Positions 42,477-54,090 of a stretch of 64,000 nucleotides of DNA are shown one piece after another. The stretch is from contig NZ_JOEH01000031.1 in NCBI RefSeq assembly GCF_000719095.1, forward strand, positions 1 to 64,000, given 5' to 3'. The translations under genes were made by a program, and so were the position numbers. Origin of the DNA: Streptacidiphilus jeojiense (lineage in GTDB: Bacteria > Actinomycetota > Actinomycetes > Streptomycetales > Streptomycetaceae). The first letter of the stretch is position 1. Each line of letters starts with the position of its first letter. The notes beneath the pieces were generated by a model. It searched no databases. It was not told where the DNA came from and saw only the letters and a program-made list of their open reading frames with translations.

Positions 42477-42542
42477 ATGCGCGTTTCTGCTCCGCCACCA
42501 CCTCTGCCTGCTGTCCCCGCCATCGCCCGGCCCTGCGGCTGA
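42477..42542 (+). CDS. Putative riboswitch-associated leader peptide (21 aa)
   Basis: ATG 42477 opens a 21-codon frame reading '[20 protein letters not shown]' plus Gly, with GAGGA 11 nt upstream inside the conserved block. It ends 5 bp before the cobD GTG. The paralogous riboswitch at 56603 is followed by a similar short ORF beginning 'MRCCAPVP'. The shared MR-x-x-AP-x-P start, the shared ribosome binding site and the tight spacing suggest that the riboswitch gates leader translation, which then couples to the enzyme gene. Function is inferred. Confidence 0.55.
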   Translation: MRVSAPPPPLPAVPAIARPCG

Positions 42543-42547
42543 CGGCC

Positions 42548-43486
42548 GTGCGGGCGACGACCGCCCTGGGGCTCGCAGCCGGATACGCAGCCGACGCCGC
42601 CTTCGGCGACCCCCGGCGCGGGCACCCGGTGGCCGGGTTCGGCCGGGCCGCCGGGGCGCTGGAGCGGCTGCTCTGGCAGGACCGGCGCGACAGCGGAGCG
42701 GTCTTCACGGCGCTCTGCGTCGGCACGGTGGCGGTTGCGGCCCGGTGCGGCGAGCGGGCACTGCGGCGCACCCCGGCGGGAACGGCGCTGTTCACGGCCG
42801 CGGCCACCTGGACCGTGCTCGGCGGCGCGTCCCTGGTGCGGGAGGCGCGGACCATCGGCGCGGCTCTGGAGGCAGGCGACCTGGCGGCGGCGCGCGAGCG
42901 GCTGCCGTACCTCTGCGGACGCGACCCCAGGGAGCTGACGGAGCAGCAGATCGCCCGTGCGGTGGTCGAGTCGGTGGCCGAGAACACCGCCGACGCGGTG
43001 GTGAACGCCCTGGCGTGGGGCGCGGTGGCAGGCGCTCCCGGGCTGCTGGCGTTCCGTGCGGTGAACACCCTGGACGCCATGGTGGGCCATCGCTCGCCCC
43101 GCTACCTGCGCTTCGGCTGGGCCTCGGCCCGGCTGGACGACGTGGCGGGCTGGCCGGGGGCCCGGCTGACCGCGCTGCTGACCGTCGCCGCCGCGGGGCC
43201 GGACCACCGCGGGGAGGCCTGGCGGGTGTGGCGGGCGGACGCCTCCAGCCACCCCAGCCCCAACGCCGGCCAGGCGGAGGCGGCGTTCGCCGGCGCGCTG
43301 GGAGTGCAGTTGGGCGGGACCTTGCAGTACGGCGCGAGGGTGGAGCACCGTCCGGTGCTCGGAGCGGGGTCGCGGCCGGTGGCGGTCGCGGACATCGAAC
43401 GGGCCTGCCGGCTGTCCCGGCGGGTGGGGCTGCTCGCGGTCGGCGTGACCGCGCTGGTCGCAGGGGTACGGAGGGGGCGCCGATGA
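42548..43486 (+). CDS. cobD: Adenosylcobinamide-phosphate synthase (CobD/CbiB)
   Basis: The 312-residue membrane protein has the family stretches '[20 protein letters not shown]', '[20 protein letters not shown]' and '[20 protein letters not shown]'. It attaches the aminopropanol linker to adenosylcobyric acid. GTG 42548 is chosen because it follows the leader ORF and starts the conserved domain; upstream in-frame codons run through the riboswitch. Its stop overlaps the cobQ start in ATGA. Confidence 0.93.
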   Translation: MRATTALGLAAGYAADAAFGDPRRGHPVAGFGRAAGALERLLWQDRRDSGAVFTALCVGTVAVAARCGERALRRTPAGTALFTAAATWTVLGGASLVREARTIGAALEAGDLAAARERLPYLCGRDPRELTEQQIARAVVESVAENTADAVVNALAWGAVAGAPGLLAFRAVNTLDAMVGHRSPRYLRFGWASARLDDVAGWPGARLTALLTVAAAGPDHRGEAWRVWRADASSHPSPNAGQAEAAFAGALGVQLGGTLQYGARVEHRPVLGAGSRPVAVADIERACRLSRRVGLLAVGVTALVAGVRRGRR

Positions 43487-44979
43487 ACGGGGCACTGCTG
43501 GTCGCGGGGACCACCTCGGACGCCGGGAAGAGCGTGGTGACCGCCGGTGTCTGCCGCTGGCTGGCCCGGCAGGGGGTCTCCGTCGCGCCGTTCAAGGCGC
43601 AGAACATGTCGCTGAACTCCTTCGTCACCGCCGACGGCGCCGAGATCGGCCGGGCCCAGGCGATGCAGGCGGCGGCGGCCCGGATCGAACCCGAGGCGGC
43701 GATGAACCCGGTGCTGCTCAAGCCCGGCTCCGACCAGCGCAGCCAGGTGGTGGTGCTGGGGCAGCCGGTCGCCGAGGTCGGCGCGCTGGACTACCGCGAG
43801 CGCAAGCCGGCGCTGCTGCGGATCGCCCTGGACTGCCTGGCCGACCTGCGCGGCCGCTACGACGTGGTGGTCTGCGAGGGCGCCGGCTCCCCCGCCGAGA
43901 TCAACCTGCGCGACCGGGACATCGCCAACATGGGCCTGGCGGTCGCCGCCGCGCTGCCGGTGGTGGTGGTCGGCGACATCGACCGGGGCGGGGTCTTCGC
44001 GTCCATGTACGGGACGCTGGCGCTGCTGTCCGCAGAGGACCAGCGGCACCTGGCCGGATGGATCGTCAACAAGTTCCGCGGCGACGTCCGGCTGCTCAAG
44101 CCGGGCCTGGACATGCTGGAGCAGTTGACGCACCGTCCGTCCCTGGGCGTGCTGCCGATGCTGCCGGGTCTGTGGCTGGACGCCGAGGACTCACTGGACC
44201 TGGCCGGACTGGTCGACCGGGCGCCCAGCGGCGGCGCCTCCGGCGAGGAGGTGCTGCGGGTCTCGGTGGTGCGGCTGCCCCGGCTGTCCAACTTCACCGA
44301 CATCGACGCGCTGGCCCAGGAGCCGGGGGTGCTGGTGCGCTGGGCCACCCGGCCGGAGGAGCTGGCCGACGCCGACCTGGTGGTGCTGCCCGGCACCAGG
44401 GCCACCGTCGCCGACCTGGCCTGGCTGCGCGAGCGCGGCCTGGACGCGGCGCTGGCCGGACGCGCCGCCGAGGGGTGGCCGGTGCTGGGGGTGTGCGGCG
44501 GCTACCAGATGCTGGCGCTGACCATCCTGGACGAGGTCGAGTCCAGGGCCGGAGCCGTCCCCGGCCTCGGGCTGCTGCCGGTTCGGGTGGAGTTCGCGAC
44601 CGCCAAGACGCTGGCCCGGCCGGTCGGCGAGGCCTACGGGGAGACCGTGGCCGGCTACGAGATCCACCACGGGGTGGCCGCCGTCGAGGGCGGCGAGCCC
44701 TGGCTGGACGGGGTCCGCCAGGGCTCGGTCTGGGGCACCACCTGGCACGGCGCACTGGAGAACGACGGCTTCCGCCGCGCCTTCCTGCGCGAGGTCGCTA
44801 CGGCCGCCGGCCGCCGCTTCGTGCCGGCCCCGGACACCTGCTTCGCGGCGGCCCGCGAGGAACGGCTGGACCGGCTGGGCGATCTGATCGAGGAACACGC
44901 CGACACCGCGGCACTGCTGCGGCTGATCGAGGGCGGCGTACCGGACGGGCTGCCGTTCGTGCCGCCGGGTGCGCCGTGA
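43483..44979 (+). CDS. cobQ: Cobyric acid synthase
   Basis: The 498-residue amidotransferase has an N-terminal ATP-binding dethiobiotin-synthase-like domain ('[16 protein letters not shown]', residues 9-24; '[20 protein letters not shown]') and a C-terminal class I glutaminase with Cys338 in '[11 protein letters not shown]' and a His in '[12 protein letters not shown]'. It amidates side chains b, d, e and g of adenosylcobyrinic acid diamide. It is coupled to cobD upstream. Confidence 0.96.
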   Translation: MNGALLVAGTTSDAGKSVVTAGVCRWLARQGVSVAPFKAQNMSLNSFVTADGAEIGRAQAMQAAAARIEPEAAMNPVLLKPGSDQRSQVVVLGQPVAEVGALDYRERKPALLRIALDCLADLRGRYDVVVCEGAGSPAEINLRDRDIANMGLAVAAALPVVVVGDIDRGGVFASMYGTLALLSAEDQRHLAGWIVNKFRGDVRLLKPGLDMLEQLTHRPSLGVLPMLPGLWLDAEDSLDLAGLVDRAPSGGASGEEVLRVSVVRLPRLSNFTDIDALAQEPGVLVRWATRPEELADADLVVLPGTRATVADLAWLRERGLDAALAGRAAEGWPVLGVCGGYQMLALTILDEVESRAGAVPGLGLLPVRVEFATAKTLARPVGEAYGETVAGYEIHHGVAAVEGGEPWLDGVRQGSVWGTTWHGALENDGFRRAFLREVATAAGRRFVPAPDTCFAAAREERLDRLGDLIEEHADTAALLRLIEGGVPDGLPFVPPGAP

Positions 44980-45011
44980 CCGAACCAACCACTTCTGGAG
45001 AGGTACCTGCT

Positions 45012-48661
<3,650 letters not shown>

Positions 48662-48665
<4 letters not shown>

Positions 48666-50710
48666 CCGACTCCCGCTATCCCTTCACCGCGATCGTCGGC
48701 ATGGACGACCTGCGCCTCTCGCTGCTGCTGAACGCGGTGTCCCCGCAGGTCGGCGGGGTGCTGGTGCGCGGCGAGAAGGGCACCGCCAAGTCGACCATGG
48801 TGCGGGCGCTGGCCGGGCTGCTGCCGTCGATCGCGGTGGTCGACGGCTGCCGCTTCGCCTGCGACCCGGCCGCACCGGACGCCCAGTGCCCGGACGGGCC
48901 GCACGACACCGCCGCACCGGCCGCCGAACGGGCCACCCGGCTGGTGGAGTTGCCGGTCGGGGTGTCCGAGGACCGCATCGTCGGCTCGCTGGACCTGGAG
49001 CGGGCGCTGGCCGAGGGGGTCAAGGCCTACGAGCCCGGGCTGCTCGCCGCCGCGCACCGGGGCGTGCTCTACATCGACGAGGTGAACCTGCTCAACGACC
49101 ACCTGGTCGACCTGCTGCTGGACGCCGCCGCGATGGGCCGCTCCTACGTCGAGCGCGAGGGCGTCTCGGTGCGCCATGCGGCGCGGTTCCTGCTGGTCGG
49201 GACGATGAACCCGGAGGAGGGCGAGCTGCGTCCGCAGCTGCTGGACCGGTTCGGCCTGACCGTCGAGGTCGCCGCGACCCGGGAACCGGTGGAGCGGGCC
49301 GAGGTGGTCCGGCGGCGGCTGGCCTACGACGCCGACCCGGAGGGCTTCGCGGAGCGCTGGGCGCAGCAGGAGAAGGAGCTCGCGGCCCGGATCACCGCGG
49401 CGCGGGCGCTGCTGCCCGCCGTGCTGCTGGGAGATCCGGCGCTGCGTCAGATCACCGCCGTGTGCGCCGCGTTCGAGGTGGACGGGCTGCGCGCGGACAT
49501 CGTGATGGCGCGGACCGCCGTCGCGCTGGCGGCCTGGGCCGGCCGGACCGAGGTCACCGCCGAGGACGTCCGCACCGCCGCGCAGCTGGCGCTGCCGCAC
49601 CGGCGCCGGCGCAACCCCTTCGACGCGCCCGGCCTGGACGAGGAGAAGCTGGACCAGACCCTGGAGCAGTCGGCCGCCGAGGAACCGGACGGCGGCCCCG
49701 ACGACGACGGCCCCGGCCCCGAGGGACCGCCCGACGGCGGCGGTCCTGACGGTCCGTCGGGCGGTGGCCAGGACGCTCCCGAGCCAGAGGCCTCCGGGCA
49801 GGAGAACTCCGGTGAGGAGAGCGCGCCCAGCCGCACCGCCCCGGCGCCGCCCCAGCCCGCCGCACCGGCCGCCTCCCCCTACCGGACCCGGCTGCTGACC
49901 GTGCCCGGGCTCGGCGAGGGCGCCGGGGGGCGCCGCTCGCGGGCCCGCACCGACAGCGGCGGCCACACCGTCCGGGCGGCCCGGCCGACCGGGGCGCTGC
50001 AGCGGCTGCACCTGGCCGCCACCGTCCAGGCCGCGGCCCCGCACCAGCTGGCCCGGGGCCGGGACGGACGGGCGCTGCGGCTGCGCCGGGACGACTTCCG
50101 CGAGCAGGTCCGCGAGGGCCGCGAGTCCAACCTGGTGCTGTTCGTGGTGGACGCCTCCGGATCGATGGCGGCCCGGCAGCGGATGTCGGCGGTCAAGGGC
50201 GCGGTGCTGTCGCTGCTGATGGACGCCTACCAACGGCGCGACAAGATCGGCATGATCACCTTCCGGGGCTCCGAGGCCGTGCTGGCGCTGCCGCCCACCT
50301 CCTCGGTCGAGGTCGGTGCGGCCCGGCTGGAGCAGCTGCCGACGGGCGGCCGCACGCCGCTGGCCGCCGGGCTGCTGCGGGCCCACGAGACGCTGCGGCT
50401 GGAGCGGCTGCGCGATCCGCGCCGCCGTCCGCTGCTGGTGGTGGTCACCGACGGCCGGGCCACCGGCGGGTCGCAGGCACTCCCCGACGCCCGTCGGGCG
50501 GCGCAGCTGCTGGCCGCGCAGGGCACGGCGGCCGTGGTCGTCGACTGCGAGAGCGGACCGGTCCGGCTGGGCCTGGCCGCCGAGTTGGCGCAGCACCTGG
50601 CCGGCGAGGCGGTCCGGCTGGAGGAGCTGGCCGCCGACAGCGTCACCCACCTCGTCACCGACCTCATCCACACCGACCGTGGACACAGCAAGCAGAAGGA
50701 GGCGGCGTAG
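48662..50710 (+). CDS. ChlI-ChlD fusion, chelatase AAA/VWA subunit paired with CobN
   Basis: The 682-residue protein joins a ChlI-type AAA+ motor (Walker A 'GEKGTAKST' at residues 37-45, 'GVLYIDEVNLLNDHLVDLLL' Walker B region), an acidic Pro/Gly/Asp-rich linker (about 340-410) and a C-terminal VWA domain with the MIDAS 'DASGS' at residues 497-501. In actinobacteria lacking CobS/CobT this magnesium-chelatase-like protein is thought to drive CobN. Overlap with cobN supports a stoichiometric partner. No bacteriochlorophyll genes are nearby. A gap of 2 bp leads to cobO. Confidence 0.93.
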
Positions 50711-50712
50711 CC

Positions 50713-51309
50713 ATGCCGCAGGGACAGCCGACCACCGTTCCCGACGACGGCCTGACCACCCGTCAGCGCCGTACCCAGCCCGTGCTCGCCGTGCACACCG
50801 GTCCCGGCAAGGGCAAGTCGACCGCCGCCTTCGGGCTGGCCCTGCGGGCCTGGAACCAGGGCTGGCCGATCGGGGTGTTCCAGTTCGTCAAGTCCGCCAA
50901 GTGGAAGGTCGGCGAGGAGCACGCGCTGCGGGTGCTGGGCGCCAGCGGCGAGGGCGGCAGTGTGGCCTGGCACAAGATGGGCGAGGGCTGGTCCTGGGTG
51001 CAGCGCGACATCGAGGACAGCGAGGACGCCGCCCGCGAGGGCTGGGAGCAGGTCAAGCGCGACCTGGCGGCCGAGACCTACCGGCTCTACGTCCTGGACG
51101 AGTTCACCTATCCGCTGCACTGGGGCTGGATCGACACCGACGAGGTGCTGGCGGTGCTCAAGGACCGTCCGGGCAGCCAGCATGTGGTGATCACCGGCCG
51201 CAACGCCCCGGCGGCGCTGGTGGACGCCGCCGACCTGGTCACCGAGATGACCAAGGTCAAGCACCCGATGGACGCGGGCCGCAAGGGCCAGCGCGGCATC
51301 GAGTGGTAG
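50713..51309 (+). CDS. cobO: Cob(I)yrinic acid a,c-diamide adenosyltransferase
   Basis: The 198-residue CobA/CobO-type enzyme has an inverted P-loop 'HTGPGKGKSTAAFGLALRAW' (residues 28-47), 'VFQFVKSAKWKVGEEHALRV' and 'YVLDEFTYPLHWGWIDTDEV'. It adenosylates cobalt using ATP. The final codons overlap the start of cobB. Confidence 0.96.
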   Translation: MPQGQPTTVPDDGLTTRQRRTQPVLAVHTGPGKGKSTAAFGLALRAWNQGWPIGVFQFVKSAKWKVGEEHALRVLGASGEGGSVAWHKMGEGWSWVQRDIEDSEDAAREGWEQVKRDLAAETYRLYVLDEFTYPLHWGWIDTDEVLAVLKDRPGSQHVVITGRNAPAALVDAADLVTEMTKVKHPMDAGRKGQRGIEW

Positions 51310-52673
51310 CGCTCCCCCGGCTCGTCCTGGCCGCCCCCTCCTCCGGCAGCGGGAAGACCACCGTCGCCACCGGGCTGATGGCCGCGCTCACCGGGCTGGG
51401 GCTGGCGGTGTCGCCGCACAAGGTCGGTCCCGACTACATCGACCCCGGCTACCACGCGCTCGCCACCGGCCGTCCCGGACGCAACCTGGACGCCTTCCTG
51501 TGCGGACCCGAGCGGCTGCCCGGGCTGCTGCTGCACGGCGCGGCCGGGGCGGACGTCGCCGTGGTCGAGGGCGTGATGGGGATGTTCGACGGGGCGGCGG
51601 GGCGTGGGGAGTTCGCCTCGACGGCGCATGTCGCCAAGCTGCTGCGGGCGCCGGTGGTGCTGGTGGTGGACGCCTCCTCGCAGAGCAGGTCGGTGGCGGC
51701 GCTGGTGCACGGGTTCGCGTCCTGGGATCCGGAGGTGCGGCTGGGCGGGGTGATCCTCAACCGGGTCGCCTCGGACCGGCACGAGGAGCTGCTGCGGGAC
51801 GCCCTGGAGAGCGGCGGCGTGCCGGTGCTCGGTGCGGTGCGGCGGCAGGCCGAGGTGGTGACGCCCAGCCGGCACCTGGGGCTGATCCCGGCGGTGGAGC
51901 GGGACGCCGAGGCGCTGCGCGCGGTGCGGTCCATGGGCGAGCTGGTCCGGGCCGGGGTGGATCTGGAGGCGCTGCTGGCGCTGGCCCGCAGCGCTCCCCC
52001 GCTGGACGCCGAACCCTGGGACCCGGCTGCGGAGATCGAGGCGCTGGGCGGACCGGTGCCGGGGCGGCCGGTGGTCGCGTTGGCCTCGGGTGCCGCCTTC
52101 TCCTTCAGCTACGCCGAGAACGCCGAACTCCTCGCCGCCGCCGGCGCCGAGGTCGCCCCGTTCGACCCGCTGCGCGACGAGAAGCTGCCGGAAGGCACCT
52201 CCGCGCTGGTCATCGGCGGCGGCTTCCCCGAGGTGTACGCGGAGCGGCTGTCCGGCAACACCGCGCTGCGGGAGTCGGTCCGGGCGCTCGCCGCCTCCGG
52301 TGCGCCGCTGGTGGCCGAGTGCGCCGGGCTGCTCTACCTGGCGCGCTCGCTGGACGGGGCCCCGATGTGCGGGGTGCTGGACGCGGAGGCGCGGATGACC
52401 GAGCGGCTGACCCTGGGCTACCGCGAGGCGGTGGCGCTGTCGGACAGCCCGCTGGCGACGGCCGGGACCCGGCTGAACGGGCACGAGTTCCACCGCACGG
52501 TCTGCGAGCCGGGCGGCGGTCCCGCACCCGCCTGGGGCTGGCGCGGGGCGGCCGGGCCGCGTACCGAGGGGTTCACCTCGCCCACCCTGCACGCCTCCTA
52601 CCTGCATCTGCACTGGGCCGGCGCCCCGCAGCTGCCGCACCGGCTGCTCGGGCACGCACTGCTCGGCGCCTGA
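51303..52673 (+). CDS. cobB: Cobyrinate / hydrogenobyrinate a,c-diamide synthase
   Basis: The 456-residue amidotransferase has an ATP site 'APSSGSGKTTVATGLMAALT' (residues 11-30), 'PHKVGPDYIDPGYHALATGR' and 'VVEGVMGMFDGAAGRGEFAS', and a C-terminal glutaminase domain with Cys340 in 'VAECAGLLYLAR'. It amidates the a and c side chains before cobalt insertion by CobN. GTG 51303 overlaps the cobO stop by 7 bp. It is the last gene of this operon. Confidence 0.95.
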   Translation: MVALPRLVLAAPSSGSGKTTVATGLMAALTGLGLAVSPHKVGPDYIDPGYHALATGRPGRNLDAFLCGPERLPGLLLHGAAGADVAVVEGVMGMFDGAAGRGEFASTAHVAKLLRAPVVLVVDASSQSRSVAALVHGFASWDPEVRLGGVILNRVASDRHEELLRDALESGGVPVLGAVRRQAEVVTPSRHLGLIPAVERDAEALRAVRSMGELVRAGVDLEALLALARSAPPLDAEPWDPAAEIEALGGPVPGRPVVALASGAAFSFSYAENAELLAAAGAEVAPFDPLRDEKLPEGTSALVIGGGFPEVYAERLSGNTALRESVRALAASGAPLVAECAGLLYLARSLDGAPMCGVLDAEARMTERLTLGYREAVALSDSPLATAGTRLNGHEFHRTVCEPGGGPAPAWGWRGAAGPRTEGFTSPTLHASYLHLHWAGAPQLPHRLLGHALLGA

Positions 52674-52674
52674 A

Positions 52675-52730
52675 CCGCCGTCAGCGCCTGCGAGCCGCCG
52701 TCAGCGCTTGAGCCGCCGTCAGCGCTTGAG
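52675..52730. repeat. Three tandem 18-20-bp repeats at the end of the STAND gene
   Basis: CCGCCGTCAGCGCTTGAG occurs exactly at 52695-52712 and 52713-52730, and a 20-bp variant at 52675-52694. The last copy contains the stop codon and last residues (Leu-Lys-Arg) of the minus-strand ATPase gene, so the others are duplicated gene ends lying in the 45-bp gap to cobB. Confidence 0.8.
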
Positions 52731-53780
52731 CTGTCGCGCCTGCTCGCGGCCGTAGGCCCGCAGCAGGAAGGGCAGCCGGTAGCGGCCGGTGCCCGCCCCG
52801 TACCGGACCAGCACCGAGGCCCGGATCAGCCCGGCCCAGGCGGCCTCCAGCGCCGGGCCCGAGAGCGGCGTCCCCGGCAGCGCCAGCCCGGCGCAGGCCT
52901 GGTGCGCGTCGGCCAGGTCGAAGCCGACCGGGACCCCCGACAGCGCGGCCCACAGCAGCCGCTCGTCGTCGGTGCACAGCTCGTGGCTGGCCTCGGCGGC
53001 GGACCGCAGCGTGCGGTCCGGCAGATGGCGGCGGCCCGCCTCGGCGTGCGCCGGATCGAGTTCGCCGGGAGCCAGCGCCAGCAGCCCGGCCGGGCAGGCG
53101 GTCTCAGTCATCAGCCGCCGGGGCGGGGTGTCGACCAGGCGGCTGGCGGCCAGCACCAGGGCCAGCGGGTTGCGGTCCAGCAGGTGGCACAGCGGCAGCG
53201 CGTCCAGGTGCTCCCTGCCTCCCCGGGCCATCGGGCCGGCGCCGAACTGACGGGCCCTCAGCCGTAGCAGCGCCACCGCCGGGGTCTCGGCCAGCGGTTC
53301 CAGGCGCTGGACGTGCTCATGGTGCGAACCGGGGCCGGCCCGGCCTGCGCAGAGCACCGTCAGCTCGGGGCAGGTGTCCAGCAGGTACTCCAGTGCCGCC
53401 GCGCCCCGGCCCCTGAGCCGTTCGGTGCCGTCAAGCAGCAGCAGGGTCGGCTCGGTCCCCAATGCGCTGGCCAGGCCGCCCAGTTCGGAGACACCGGGAC
53501 GCTCGGGCACCCGCAGGGCGTAGCCGAGGGTGACCGCGAAGAGCTCGGGTGCGAGCAGCGAGCCGAGATCGGCCCGGCGGACCCGGCCGCCGACCTCGCC
53601 GTGCCAGACCTCCGCGGCCTTCCGGGCCAGCCGGGTCTTGCCTACGCCCACCGTCCCGGTCAGCGCGACCAGCCGCCGGGTGCCCAGTGCCTGGTGCAGG
53701 GAGGCGAGTTCGCGGTCCCGGCCGAGCAGGGTGTCGTCGGTCGGGCAGGGCTCGGGCGGAGTGGCTGCCTCGGTGGCCAT
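52719..53780 (-). CDS. Short STAND/NB-ARC-type ATPase without an effector domain
   Basis: The 353-residue protein has Walker A 'GTVGVGKT' (residues 42-49), Walker B 'TLLLLDGTERL' with Asp117, and 'ASHELCTDDERLLWAALSGV', which matches the helical region of the neighbouring LuxR-type regulator ('SHELCTAEERLLWARLSVFA'). It therefore looks like the ATPase half of a LAL/SARP-type regulator but has neither an N-terminal nor a C-terminal DNA-binding domain nor TPR repeats. It may modulate its neighbour or be a decayed duplicate. ATG 53780 has GAGGAGG upstream, arguing for real expression. Confidence 0.8.
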   Translation of the reverse strand: MATEAATPPEPCPTDDTLLGRDRELASLHQALGTRRLVALTGTVGVGKTRLARKAAEVWHGEVGGRVRRADLGSLLAPELFAVTLGYALRVPERPGVSELGGLASALGTEPTLLLLDGTERLRGRGAAALEYLLDTCPELTVLCAGRAGPGSHHEHVQRLEPLAETPAVALLRLRARQFGAGPMARGGREHLDALPLCHLLDRNPLALVLAASRLVDTPPRRLMTETACPAGLLALAPGELDPAHAEAGRRHLPDRTLRSAAEASHELCTDDERLLWAALSGVPVGFDLADAHQACAGLALPGTPLSGPALEAAWAGLIRASVLVRYGAGTGRYRLPFLLRAYGREQARQLKR

Positions 53781-54090
53781 GGCGGCCTCCTCGTGTCGGT
53801 GCGGAGCGAGTCGGTGCGAGGACGGGTCAGTGCAGGGCGGGCGCCCGGAACAACGACCGGGCCCGCCACGGCACCCCCCGCCAGTGGAACCGGGGGAGCC
53901 CCTGCTGCAACGGCGGATGCCGTGACGGTCGCCGGGCTGCCCCCCGTACCGGTCCCAGAGGCCCTTGCGGACCCCCTGCTGTACCCGGCTCCGGTGCGGC
54001 CCGACGTGCTTCCAGCATCGACCGCGGGCCCCGGCCCGGGCATCGGTAACCGACCGAAACAGGTATACCTAGATCTGCGCCGGCACCTAC
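53781..54090. other. 310-bp gap between the two STAND genes
   Basis: No gene is supported here. A minus-strand frame to 54043 is low-complexity and lies in another frame of the ATPase gene. The perfect palindrome AGGTATACCT (54061-54070) next to the LuxR-type stop is the only clear element and may be part of a promoter or operator for the downstream ATPase gene. Confidence 0.45.

Noticed and set aside
42206..42547. In-frame upstream extension of cobD
   Set aside because: It would translate the riboswitch. The GTG after the leader ORF matches the start of the family.
53660..54043. 127-codon minus-strand frame between the STAND genes
   Set aside because: Low-complexity Pro/Ala/Gly/Thr sequence partly in another frame of the ATPase gene, with no ribosome binding site or family similarity.
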